Assembly (NCBI GenBank): GCA_012295275.1
Contig: CM022667.1
Span: 20,058,410-20,118,409, forward strand
DNA length: 60,000 nt
Direction of reading: 5' to 3'
DNA from: Chrysomallon squamiferum
Lineage: Eukaryota; Mollusca; Gastropoda; Neomphalida; Peltospiridae
Under the pieces are notes generated by a model. That model did not search any database. It was not told the DNA's origin and was given only the letters and a program-made list of their open reading frames with translations. The position numbers and the translations under genes are program-made. Below are positions 43,320 through 58,100 of this stretch, one piece after another (the stretch's first letter is position 1; every line of letters starts with the position of its first letter).

Positions 43320-46021
43320 TAATTATTATTATTATTATTATTATTATTATAATTATTATTATTATTTTAAAAGATGAACTCATACTGTTTTAATTTTTTA
43401 TTTACTTTATTTTATTTTATTTTATTTTTTTGTAATTTTTGTGACCATTTTTTTAAATTCTGGCTTATAAAAATTAACGTGATAGTATTTTAAAATTTGT
43501 AATTGTTCAGTTTGGTCTTAACAAAACTATAGCTGAAGCAGATGCATAAATAATTTGATTTGTTACTACTTTATTGCTTCGTTTCATCATTTATTTCACA
43601 GCCATTTTAATGCATATTTCATATTAAACGAATTATTTTTTCCTTTCCTGCTTGGTAAACATTGAAAACGTTACTTTAGATTCTCTGTTTGTTAAGCCAT
43701 ATTTGTGCCACGGTCTAATGATACTTTTCTCCATGTCCCAGCATTTTGTGTTAGACATTGTCAGTGAGTCCAGCAGCCAGAAGATAACACATCCATTGAC
43801 TCCACAAAGCATTTTCACAATAAATGTTCTTGTTAGCAACCCGTCAACAATGTTTGTAGTACATGAGGTCTAAAGATTCTGACGCTGATGTCAAAATTTT
43901 TTCCAAGTCGAGCAAACAGTAAAGGAGAGTTACATTTTGCAAATAATGCATTTCATCTGATGGCCGTTTAAACAAATGTTTGCTGAAGCACGCTGTCTTT
44001 GTTGTAGAGTTATTTGCTGCGAACACTCTACATTGGAAATCGATCAGTGAGAATGAATGCTACAACGTTTGTGGTAAATCTTACTGCCCCGTTCACACAA
44101 ACTGTCCCATAAATGTTTTATATACGCATGCTTGGCGAAGGAAAATCGGAAATCTACCACACGAGTGCTTAACGATTTTCATTTTGGACTTGTCTGCATT
44201 TGGAATAGTTATACCCTGGGGGACGCTGGGATGGCGCATAAATAATTTCTCTTTGAATAATAGGTTGTTTATTGATGGCTGTCCATTGTGTGTGGACACA
44301 AAATGGAGTTAGTGAAGCACGGAAGTAAATCAGTACTGCTAACACTGTTGTTAATACGCTGTAAATGGAGACTCATTATGAAGCCTTCTGTGTCCTCGCC
44401 TTTAATGTCGTCACACCTTTATTTTCACTGTTGATGTTGAAGACTTTAATTATTCATGTAATAATTTACCCCGATCACAATAACATGCAACACCACTTAG
44501 TGCAGCAGTTTACTTTTAAATATCAATATTTATTTTTAATATAATAATGGATTTAACCATTATGCAAAGCAGCTTGATGAATTCAGTTCAGGATTATTTG
44601 TATTCAAAAGAGATTTGGTCATTTGCTTAGTGGTCAATTTTGTAATGAATAAATCCTGTTGTTACCTTGTGTCAAGATGCCTTATTGATTTGTAAAATTG
44701 ATTTCTACTGTACATAAAATATAGACAGACACACACACATTATATTAAAGAGATTTTGGGGTTTTTGCCTATTCCAACCTGTACCATGTAACGATTTAAT
44801 TAAGGCATTGGGTTTTTCTGTTTATATGTGGTGATCCTTACTGCTAAGTAATAACTAGAAGCAGTAGACTTTTCTCTGTAGTGTTATCACTATAAACTTA
44901 AAAAAATTATTATTGACCCCAAATACCTGCAATATTAAACATTACATTTTTATTTCCCTGACTTCACTCACACATACAGAAAGATAGGTTAGCAAAAGGG
45001 CAGGAGAAGAGAAGCCTGTATAATTTCTTATTTGTTTCTGATTGGATATATCGTTTATGTTTTTATTGTTAGGCAGTTACAATTGTTAGTCATCTAAATT
45101 GTTGATCTGTGCAGAGTTAAACAAAGAAAAAGCAGGCAGGTCTTCAAGTCAGAATGTAACAACAAAAATCCATTAAGCTGACTTAGGTATTCTCATTTGA
45201 CACATATTGATTTTTTTTCTTGTGAAGATACAACTCACCATTAATATTTCAGTGAGAGATGGTGTTATCCTTATTGTGTTTCTTTTTCTTTTATTATTTT
45301 ACCACACTGACTTACAGCAGGAATGTGTTTTGGGTATAGCTTATTATTTAATACATTTTCTTTCTCGTTAACTAGAAGTAAGTTTTACCATAACTGTAAA
45401 TTAGTAAACTGTAAAGAAAAAGTATAATTTATTATTTTTTATGTCATATTTCAGTCTACCTTAGAAACACCTATCGTGTTAATGTCACTTTTCATTTTGT
45501 GATAACAATTTGTCTTTATAACCCTAGAAACATTATTTATCAAAATATATGCTTTACTGTCTCCACTGAATTAATTAGTTAAATCATATGTTTACATTTT
45601 ACAGAATTTTACATCTAATGCAATTATTTAGTGGCATCTTGTTGACTGAAAAATCAGCTCACAATACTCGCAGGGTTAATAAAACTACAGAATTAATTAC
45701 CAGACGAAAATTAATAAATATTTTATGATTAACAAACAAACAAAACCAAAAAAAATGAGAAAAACAAAATTTGAATTAGTATGTAGAGCATGTGGCTTTC
45801 CAATCAGCTAAACAAATTGTATGTTTGTAGTACACCTGAGATATTAGTAACAGCATAATGGCGGATCAATAGAGAGAACTAAACATCACATCTTTTGTTA
45901 TTAAACCAGACATGAAAATGCTGTTGCCATGACAACCTGTAATTATTGTCAATTATAGATGAATTCTATAAAGATTTATTGTAATTTTAATGTTTATTCT
46001 TTATTTCTTTGTTTAAAGAAA

Positions 46022-46065
<44 letters not shown>

Positions 46066-48247
46066 TATATATGAAAAACAGAGAGGTGTAAAAGAAGTCA
46101 ATTTTTGATGCTGTTCTGTCTGACAAATATTTCCAATCATTTTCAGTGTTTTAATTTGTCGCAAGTTTAGAATAGATGGGTTACTGTGATTAAAAACATG
46201 TAACGTAATTCATTGTAGCTTCACAGTTTACTGTTAAAATAATATTAAATTGTTATTAACATTGTCCATCAAAAACAGAAAAGTGATAACATAATGAGGT
46301 GCTAATTGGTTATTATCATAGTCTTCTGCCCTGTAAATTGTTTGTAGTTAATAGATTATCACTAAAGTGGTGTGACTAAAGAAAGTAAAATATGTGATCA
46401 TCGCGTTATTTATAGTTTAGAGATGCACGCCGATGTAATTGTAACTAATGAGGAAGTAAACAGCAAAGAAGCTAGTGTATCTAAAAGCAAGACCCCAGAG
46501 ATCAATGAGCTGGCAGGTTTGTGCTAATTTATACTGGTCCTTAAAGAATTGGACAAATGCCACATGACAGAAATGCAAAATGTTCCATCAGGTGTTTTCT
46601 ACCGACATGTTTGTTTTGATCATTGACTATCTGTAGCATGCTTTTCAACACACTATTACATACACAGCTGTTCATCATTTGCCTCCAAGAGCTGTGAAGC
46701 GCCAACTGCACTCTCTAACAAATTCCTGGCACTTGCTGCAACTCTTATCTCTTCCAGTTGTCATAATTCAAGTCTTCAACACAATGTATATAAAGCTGTT
46801 CGGTTCTTTTTTTTTTTTTCTTTTTTTTTCTTTCGAGGTCTGCAGCCAACATGGAATGGAAAACCTTATTTCCCACAAATTTAAGAAGACTTTGTTAGAT
46901 GCACTGGTTCATTAATGTTATCGTTTTACAGGTTGTTGTGGTACAAGTTTCTTTTGTGATATACAGTTTTTCAAAACTGAATTATGTGAAAGAAAGGCAG
47001 ACAAAATTATCTGTGTTTTTTAAACTAATTAGATAGATTAATTATGTTTATTTATCTGTCTGTGTTTCATTTCTGCCAGAAGCTGTTTACTGTAGCAGCT
47101 GGGTTTTAGAAATGTACAAAGCTTACAATTAAATTTGAAAATCTTTTGATAAAGAACTGAAAAGATAAAGAAGATATAACTTTTTATTATTATTTTTAGA
47201 ATCAGTTTTAAGATCTAAAAAATTAAAAAAATTAAAGAAAAACAAAATTATACTGTGAATAAGCTGATTAAAATAATATTCTTTTTTCCTTTTTAATAAT
47301 TTTAATTGTTTCTTAAGCACGTAACCAAGTAGTATAAATATTGGGTATTTTCCTAAAAGATAGTATGTCTTTTGTTGTGAAACGCATACAATAGGATTAG
47401 GAACATTATAACAGACATAAATTCACATAAGTAGCCACAAATCAATACAGAAGTCTTACAGACATACACTTATTGTTTACTTCTATTGATTTTCAGCATT
47501 GTGTGTGCAGAGTGATAAAGTCTGCACAGTCCATGACACTTGTATTAAAGGTGATTTGTTTAATATCTTGGGTAAATATTTATATAAGAGTAATTTAGGT
47601 TAAACTTCCACATCCGCCTCATAGGTTTAGGTTACTTAACACTATGACAGTCAAAAAACTTTCAGATAAATTATAAATGTAATCCATAGAAATAAAAATA
47701 CTTCATTTCCAACATTGTTATAATTTTATTTATCTATTTCATTGTCCCTTTAGGAAATTTAGAAGAATTTATATTTATGAATAATCTTTAATTATTACAT
47801 GGTTCAGTAGACATATGTAGTAATTAACTGTAACTTTGAGTTTAGTGCAAACCTCGAAATGTGTGCCATAATATTTTACACTACTTGTTACTGTTCTTTT
47901 CTGTGTTTAACAGCTACATCAAATGTTATATGTGTAGCTAAATATGGCTTCTAAAAAAAAAAAAAAAAAAAAAAACATCAATAATTAATATTACCATCTA
48001 ATGAGCATTTGTTTTGACAGATTCTTATTTTTCAACCAGTCCAAATTAAAATTTTAAAGACTGGAAGTTAGTATGTAAAAAGGATAAAACTCTCCAAAGC
48101 ATTGTGAAAAATCTAAATTTTTATTACTGAAATATCTTGAAGTGGAGATGTCAGAGGTAAACGGTAAAAATCTGATCTTGAACATGATCATAGTAAAAAC
48201 AAATCAAATTATCCAGTTCATTATTTATTTTATTTTTTATTTCATTT

Positions 48248-48300
<53 letters not shown>

Positions 48301-51300
48301 TTAAATATGGGTGTGTCAAGGATGAAAGGTGAGATCTGAACTTGCAAATGACCCACAATTATTGAGCAAAAATGCTTTGCAGGTGGAATAAGGCTGATCA
48401 ATAATTTGTGTTGTAGTGCAGTCTTTATCAGAAGAATGGCAGCATAATCAAATTGCTGACAAGCAGCTCATTAACAATTGAAAGGTGTCTGTACTGTGGT
48501 TATGGTATTGGTTAATTGTCAAGAAAAAGACATTCTAAACCAGTGTGATTATGCAGTGTATTTCAGTCTGTATTTAAAAGTATTGATTTTGAGCTTCGTG
48601 TTGGATTCTCTTGTTGTATTTTAAAGTAATGAAATAACAGAATAGTTTATATGTTTATTTCTTTTATCTTCAACTTCTCTTTAGATTCCTTTTATGGCAT
48701 GATTGGGTTTTATTATTTTATTTTATTTTGTTTTATGCATTTCTTTTCCTTTTAATATAAAAACAAAGAAAAAAAAAAGGTTTTATTAACCCATTATCCT
48801 TATTTTTCTCTTGTTGCTAGAAAGTGGAATAACATTACTTTTCTACTTTTTTTTTCTTCTTTTTTTAATGCACGAGTACTTCCATTTTAGCTTAATGTAT
48901 AACTGCAGTCTAATCTGTGCTTTGTTTACACATTGCATCATGGGTGTGGGTATATGCGTGTGAGCGACAGATAAAGAAAACACGTAAATTATCATGTATA
49001 TCAGACCTCTTTGAAAATAAAAATAGATGTTTAAATGTTCTTTGAAATATATTATTTTTGCAAGTGTTTATATCCATACTTTTTGTGTGTGTGTGTGTGA
49101 TAATTATGTTTATACATAATCAGTGTATAGCACACTAAAAATAAAAAGAAAAGATGAAACATTTAAGGGATTAGTCATATTCCAGTTCTGTCTTATGATG
49201 TTTTAACTCATATAAAAATCCTGATGAATGTTTAATTAACTCTTTAGTTACTTATTAGTAATAAACTGGTATCTTTTTACCTAATTATTAAATGTCATAT
49301 TATAACTTGTATTTTATATTTGTTGAATTTATTACAGAGGTGCTTAATAACCGAAACAGGAGTTACTTTTCTTTTGTCCATGAATATTAAGCCTTTCTTT
49401 ATTTGCCATTTATACATTCATATATGGCTAATTCTTTGTGTTTGAAGGCTGACATAGTTTCTTTGGAAAACATGTTCATCTAAGCGTCTAATTTGTTTAG
49501 ATTTGTGAATTAACACAATCATACAGCAAGAACTCTGTCGTACAGCTTGTTACTTTTATTTGTGTGCCTGTTTCTTCATAAAATTTATATAATTATATAG
49601 TCTGTCAAGAATAAGAATAACCTGTTTGGTGAATTAATGCTTAAATTTGGACTCACAAAATTTTATTCCACTGGTATATATAATTTTTTCTAGTTGACAG
49701 TTCAGTATTTATTGGTAGGTTTTGAGTTATAAAGTTAATGAAGATTTCATCTGTTTGTTTTTTTCACTATTGTACACAGCTGTTTCTTGTATTACTGGCC
49801 TTGTGGCTTTAGCAGATTGTTTTCCCATTGTTTCATAAACATCACCATGTGACTAACAATCTCTCAGTTTTTGTATGCAGACATCTGTAAAATATCTTTA
49901 TTCACACGTTACATAGTAAAGCTTTATTTTATAATGAATAAATAAATAAACGATATAGCTGTTGTCTAAAATCCTAATGCAGACAGTAAATTGTTTACAA
50001 GGAAAAGATACCATGAACATTTTAATGTATGAAAATTAAGCAAAATATAATGTACATAATCAGATAAAAGCATATATTAAACCTGTATTTTAATTATGTT
50101 AACACCATTATAATGTGCACTGCAGTACACCTTTACCAATAAAACTGAAAATACTGTGATGGTATGCAGCAATTACATATACCATCCATTTTATAATAAA
50201 AAGACAGCAGCTGCCTGAAGGTTAATTTACTTTTTATCATTTATTTATTTATCACCGTCTGAGATATTAACAAACAAACTTTTCAAAATGGCTTCAGTTC
50301 ATTCCACATTGTCAGTGGCATAAGGAGTCTTTTGAAATACTGCCAGCATTTTTACACAAACATACACAACTGTGCAAAATGATATATGGTAAAGCTATGA
50401 AAGTAAACTATATATATTTATCATAACCATCAAGAAAGGGTGGTTTCTGGTTTTCAAGATGATAATCATTGTTTTCTATAATTAGAATTGTTTTCTTCCA
50501 TTTTGAAAACATTTTTTGTTTTTAAATTTGGAGAAGTAAAGTTTTCAATAACATAATTTAACTGAACTGATTTTTATATCAAAATATATTAATATTTTTC
50601 ATTTCATATTTGATGGTTAGTATAATGATTTTATAACTGGCTTGAACATGTAATCAGTCTGTGAAAGTAAATGTGTTGACTGTTTTATACAATTCTAAAT
50701 GTTTTTACATCTTTTTAACTTTTTTTAAATTAATTAAAACTGTGAATATAGAATGAATTTGTGTCTTTAGAAAGATTTAGAGGTTTACAATTAATATTAA
50801 TTTATCAGGTTTTATATGACCATTTTCTTTTTAAAAAATATTTTCCCTTATTTTATAAATATTAGATAAATTACATAATTACATAATTTGTTATGTTAAT
50901 TATATTTGGTCCTCTTCCGATCAATTTGTGGTTTTTTTAATAAAATTCAGTTTAAATTCAAGTCACAAATAATAATAATTAATAAATAAATAAATAAATA
51001 AAAATAAATAAAAAAATAAATTCTGTTCAGCAAGTTTATATATTGACCAATAGCTTCCAGAATTTTTATAATACAAGAACTAAATTATTTACATATTTTT
51101 GTTTCTTTACTTTAACAGAAATGCCGTTAGTTCATTTTGGTGACTCATGTTCTGTTGACTTTTTGTTTTAACATAAAAAAATCTTTTTTCTTTTAATCAA
51201 ATATGACATTTTATTACTTAGTGATTAAAAATAAAAATAAAAAACGGACAAAACATTTAAACGATTAGTCATATTCCAATTCAGGTAATTCAATCAGAAT

Positions 51301-54300
51301 TTCAAAGTCATTTCTTTTCTTTTTTTTCATTTAAAATAATAAAATATTTTTGTTGGTTTTTTTATGAAGGGATGTGCACTGTTTTAAAATAATGGCACAA
51401 AATTTCACATTGTAAAAGAACAGCTATATCATTAAATAGCTCATAGAGCATATTTACTGAACAGTTTTGAATAATGGTAATAAAATTTGCATTGCCCAGT
51501 TTTAAACTGCAATAAATGTCAGTTGTTGGGAGTGTTTTGTTGCTTGTTTTATTTTATTGTTATTTTTCGTTGTTGTTTATTATTTTGGTTTGTTTGTTTG
51601 GTTGTTTTTTGGCTGTTTTCTTTACTTGTTTGTTTGTTGTTGTGGGGTTTTTTTAGGAAGTATTTTATATATTATTATTATTTTTTTTTTTTCATAATAA
51701 ATGTATCTCATTTTATATTAAAAGGTTTCCATATTCAATTTTAAAGTTGAATGTGTTAGGTTTTATTGATTTCATTTTTTGTTTGGTTTTTATTTTTTTT
51801 TAAGTTAAACTTTTTTTATATTCTTTATACCTTTATATTATTAGAGAAATAAAAAGAATAGTAACGAGGTTTAAGAAAAATCACTTATATTTATAACCAT
51901 ATTTGCAGATTAAAAGACGTACATGAAATTTTATCTTCAGTCATTGTTTCTGTTGGCCAGCCATGGCATCAGATTAAAATACAGAACTATCACTTGTAAG
52001 GTCAAGTATGCATCACACTGAAAATCTTGTTCCTGTTATAATTAATCTGAAACTGTTGATGATGTAAGGAAACAAAACATAAAAAAAAAAATAATGAACA
52101 GCAAATAAGCAAAATTCCACTCACTGGGAATGAAGTTTGTTGTAGTCTCAAAGTCACTGATGTTATGAACTGTTTCCAGAAATATCATAAACTCAATAAT
52201 TGACAAAACAAAACTCCCTTCAAAAATATTCAGACTGACAGTTTTTATGTTTTGTATGTCAAGGCAGAATAACATAACCCATCTTGTAGTATGAGTGAGA
52301 AGAGAATAAATTAGTTTTAGAAAAACATCAGTAATTATCATAACAAAATTAAGTATTTCACAAAACTTTAAAGTTAAGTCTTTCCTGTATTTATACAGTT
52401 CAGATTATGAAACTTAAAAGTTTATCTGTTGAGCTGTGAGTTATTTATGCCTCATAATTATATATTTACCTGGACAAATCTGTTACTGAGTATAATCTGT
52501 TATTGACAGGTAGAGTAAGGAATGTACTGCTTAGTTTTGACTGGTAAAAGACCACCTGGGTGAAACCTAGCAGGCTGGGATCACTGTTGGTGTTGGCACT
52601 GTGTGTACCCAGGTCATAGCTTGGTGTTGGTCTGTCCAAACAAGGCTCTTCAATAATACAAGCAGTTCAAAGGGCTTCACCTTAATCCATTTCCTTAAGG
52701 CAGGATGATACACAGCTAGCCTCTGTGTATTTACTTTCTAATTGTAAGGTAACTCGGCTATTATGCTCTGTAGGAATGCATATTTACTCAGTTCTATTCA
52801 AGTTGTGGCCACTTTCTTATGTAAAAAGGTAATAAAAGTTATCATAGCTGTGACTGTTATTCAGCCAGCATTTTTCACAGCTTAACAGAACATTCACAAA
52901 ATGATTTCTTATTGCTTTTTCATGCCTAAGTAATGGCATGTCCCATCTATATGGAGACCTTATGGTGAGGTCAAGAACCTGCTTCCCCCTTGAGAAGGCT
53001 GAAGTGGGCCAACCCGTATATGATTACTGTACAGTTCTAACATCTGCTGAACTATAGTGCCTTTGTGACTATTCTTTGTTGGGGGAGGTCTTCTCTTTTT
53101 CTTTGATTCTGTTGCATCAGGATAACATTCTCAAAAGAAGTGGTGGGGAAACTGTTTGCTTCTTTTCAGTATGTGTCTACTAAACATACCCGGTGGATTG
53201 TTTATACTAGTGTTTACCAGCTAGAAAACAACACAGAGAGAGAGACAAGACTGATTTGGTAAGTTGGATTACTTGATAAACTGTTTCGTGGATGGTGTAG
53301 TTGTCAATAAGAGGTCATAGTTCACTTGCTGGCTCAAAGACTGTGTCTAGCATGAAATGTGTGATGAATGGTAGGTTTTTCTTTCTGGCACTTGATCAGC
53401 CCTGCTCTGTGGGGATTTGTTCTGTAATCATTGGGTCTGTAATCTCTTCACAGAGTGCTGTAATCTCGTGTAACAGTCTCACTTTCTGACACCACACACT
53501 CTAACAGGCATGTTATCTTTGCTGTATATTTAATAGGCTTACTGGTGTAAAATAATGACTGAGCAGCAGAAAGCATACACTGCGATTACTCCATCCACTT
53601 GAGTAGTTTTATAATAGGATTTTTCTCAGGAATTGCATATGAATGTTGCAGTCACAATATATAAACTATTTTGTTGCCTTTCATTATACTGCATGTTCAG
53701 TAGGTTTACATTTGATTAAATGTTGAAATTTGATAAATCAGTATCACCAAATATTTTCATGTTTCAAATTATAATTATTATGTTTAATTGATACTTAACT
53801 ATAAATTGTAGATTTTATTTCCATGTAACATCAGAGTAATATTCTGATCCCTAGCTATTAAAAACAAATATTTCTTGAGCCTTATTCCTTTAGAGTAGTA
53901 TACATTCCTTTAATATCGATATTGTTAAGTAGCCTTATTTACATACTAACAGAAAAACAATATGTATAAACATAATTCACTGTTTATGTATAAACATAAA
54001 AACCATGATTTTATTTTTTTAAATGTATATATATACATACAAACACACATATATTCTATGTGGATTATTCAAATTTTGCTTTTATTTATAATGTAACCTC
54101 AAATGTGGATATAGCTGATGAAAGTTTTTAAATAACTTCATGTAACCTGGTGTGTTAACTTTTTTATCCCTTCATATAAACTAATATTTTGTAAATAATG
54201 ATGGTAATAATAAAAATGTTCTTTGTAAAATATTACCGTGTATTATTTGTTAGATAGAGATGTACACGTTTGTTATTGTCAAGCCCATTGTTATTTCACG

Positions 54301-55137
54301 TTTACTTTATCTGTGGATATTGTTTTGGGAAACAGCTGTTAGGGTAATCACAAAAGCTGTGAAAAATGTGGAACATTAATTCTGTATTGCTAGCTCTTCA
54401 ACTAACTGTAATGATATGCACAAGAGACTGGTCACAGATGTTTACACAATAATGGGGAATTTGATGTAGATTTTATGCAAACACATAAAACATCAATACA
54501 GCAGTAATATTTAGAGTTGATTTTCTGTTTGTGAAACTTGGCATTGTGATTACTAATTTACAGTCCTCACATTGAGACAAGAAATTAAACTCAGAATAGT
54601 TTGTATCAATTGAAAATAATAATGAATATAACATAAAGATAATTATTGATAATATTTAAAAATCTGTCCAAATTTTTTTTTAAAACTTTGGTTTGTTCCA
54701 TTTTTTTATTTTTTTTCACTTCTAGTTAAACATTGCAGCAGACTGACTAATCTGTAATTAAAGAAAAGCAGGCTCACTAACTTAATTATAACGAAATGCA
54801 AAACATTTTTAATTATATCCATGAACCATTGCTAATGCCGTTTAATTTTAAAAATCACTTTAATTATTGCAGCATTATTTATTAGAAGCATATTGCTGTA
54901 AATATTAAGAGGTGGATTTTTTTTTATAGTTTTAATTACTCACTGAAAGTTTTATAATTTTAATGTGTGGTTTGGTGCAGGTATGCTTGCATGAATGTAT
55001 TCATGTCCCAGTGTTGGTGCAGGTCAGGTAATCAATTTAATGTTTCACGTAAACTGACAGTTTTTTTTATTACTCATTATTACTTAGGTAGTTAAATAAA
55101 TAAAATTATAAACTTTAAACCAGTAAGTATGCATAAC

Positions 55138-55176
<39 letters not shown>

Positions 55177-58100
55177 AATATTATTTAGCCATGTCATAAG
55201 TGAAAAATCTACATCATCTGTTTGTTTGTCTAAGTGATTGGGGTAACATGATATTTTCCTTTGTAGACAGCTTACCAAGTAATGGTTGTACAGATTCATT
55301 TCTGTATCATTCTGTGATCATAAATATTTTTGTGTCATTTGATTAAGCAAGGGATTATTTTGTCTTTTCCCTGAGGTCTCTGCAATACTGTATCATTTTT
55401 TTACTGGCCTGTTTAGTTGTCATTAAAGGCAAAATTGCCCTACTACCAGTTGTGAAAACAAGTCCTACATAAGAAGATTTATAAAAGTAATATAAATAAA
55501 TGCTCCAGCTGCTATTTAGTAAACAAACAAACACTGGCCCCAGGAGCATGTCTTGTCCTGTCAGATGTACTATGACTTGTGAATGGCATTTCACCCTGGA
55601 GTTGTTTGATTAAAGATTAGGATTATAACCTGTATGAATTCAGGTGTACCAGCACACTGACTACATGTCAGGTGAGACAGCAACACAACAGTGTATTTAT
55701 GTTCCGTTTTGTAGCCTTATAGTCTACGTTATCAAGTAAGAGTCCAGTAATACTTCATAGAACTGATCATAAATTATTGGTAAATTCACATGTAAAGATT
55801 TCTGTCACCTCTTAATTATTATTCAGTGGTTTGTATTCTTGTGAAAGTAATGTTAACTCCTAGAGCTGTAATTAAAAATGTAAATTACAAAAGTAATTAG
55901 AATAATTTTTATGTTTTCTTACAGAATATTGTTTCCTTTCAATCTGTTTCTTCTCAAAATATGTTTGTTTTGAATTAAAAATTGTCAGGAATAAGTCATG
56001 AAGCCTACTTTATTCTGGAAAAGTCCAAACATTTTAAAATGAATAGAATAATGTGCTAATAACACATTTACTTGCATAGTCATGCTGGATTTGTATTGAC
56101 ATATTTGATAAGTACATTCTACAGGTTTCAATAAATTACTCATGGACAGAATTATTCTAAAGGTTGCAAAAAGAGAAAATCATTCTGACATATCACTATC
56201 TTGGTCTTATGTTCTAAACATGACACTATATGTTCCTTGCCTGTATTTTGGAATGTAGGTAGTAAAGTGAAAAACTTATTGGCCTCCATTTACTTGTAAA
56301 ATAACCATTTGTATGAAGACACAATCACCTGTATTTATTATTTGTAATAATTATGTCTAAATGTTCTGTTATATTACTACTTCCAGAAGTACAAAAATCT
56401 AAATAGTATCCGAACATAAATTGTTAAAACTATTATTGACGCTCAAAGTAAAAAAAATACTGAATCATAACATTGTCAATAGATTTATTATGTAAAGTAC
56501 TTATTAAATTAATACCTTTTTTATATTCTAAGTGTACTGGAATTCTGTTTATTTTTTTATTTATTTTTTCTTCCTTTCTTTCCCTTTTATTTATTTATTT
56601 TTTATATTTTTGACATGCAACATGAGTATAAAACCTGTATTATTATTTGTTTGGCTTGACTACACTACTGGTAATTTATGTTGATGGGGTCTGTTCACCT
56701 CCAGGTTAATGTGAGATAAATTACATTCATGTCCTCAGGTTATATTGTAAATGAATCTTTTCACTGGTAGCTGCAGCTCCTTTTGTGACGTCTGTCTTCA
56801 TTGTTGCCTTTGAATTCTAACCTAAATACATAGTTTACATTTATCTTCACTGCAGCAAACTCACTTGTTTTGGTACAGTTTAATTGCAATAAAATAAGTC
56901 ATTATAATTCACCATACAACACTAACATTAGGGGGTTCGTGTCATAACTTCTTTGCCAAGGATTTCTGAAAACTTGTTGCAGATAAAATTATATAATCTC
57001 TCGTTGTCAAAGGAAATAAAAGATAAAGCATGTGGTGAAAATAGTTAATATTTAAAGTTTTTATTTATTTATTTCCATTTTTAGAAATTTACTTTCAGAA
57101 AACAGTAGTTTTTCGAAATTCTCTCTCAGTTATGACATGGTAACACATTTATAAATAAAACTGAGAAAATTATATAACAAAATACTTAAAGCAAACCCAT
57201 TGCAAAATGGTTTGCACTGACCTGAGATAACCCATAGTCTGGGTTCGTCTTAAAACAAGCTGTACTGTCGAGTGGCAGATTGTGCAATGCTCATTTGACT
57301 GCAGTTTTGAAGATAACATCTGACAGTGTAAGTGCTTGTGTCAGTTTAGCCTGTGAAGTTTTAGACTGGATGAGATAACAAACACTTTTTAAGCACATGG
57401 TCTGGTATTTCTTAGTCTGTTGATAAAAATCTTCATCAGCAATGAAACACTTTTCAGACTGTCTTCCCCGTCTGCCACTTTATGCATTCTGTCTGAATGA
57501 ATTTTTAATTTGCATGTAGGCTATATATATACACTTATTTTCAAAAATAATTTTACAGACTAAACATAATTATAAAAGATAGGCTTTTAGTGGTATCACA
57601 TTTGGAATATACATGTGAAATTGGGCAAATATTAAAATTTATCAATAATTATAACTGTGCAGAGTGATTTACAAGACATCTGTGTAAATGTTAAGATCCC
57701 ATATCTTACAGAGAGTTTGTTGTAATGTAATTTTGAAATGGTAATAATATAGCTTTCCTGTTTGTGACTGCTGCTTGCTGCTGTTCCAGTTGTTTTACTT
57801 ATTCTAATAATTTATCATCTCTTCAAGATGATTCTGTCTAAGCTGAAATTACTATTAATACATTCAATTCTCCATTTTATCTTGAGGCACACATTTCAAA
57901 TTTTTTCTATTTCAACGGAGATTATTATTATATATATAATTTTTTGTAAGTGCTTCTGCATTTATTTCTGTCCTTAATTTCAGTTAATATTTGGTTAAAA
58001 AGTATCTAACCTTTATTCATGTGTGCATTTTTTTCTTTCTGGTTCTTTGTCTGCATCATGTTGTAAATTTTAATTCTTTTTCATCAGCTTCAAGATTTTA

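Noticed and set aside
51487-51744. 85-codon hydrophobic frame
   Set aside because: Phe/Leu/Tyr-rich translation of T-rich low-complexity intron; no start context or family match.
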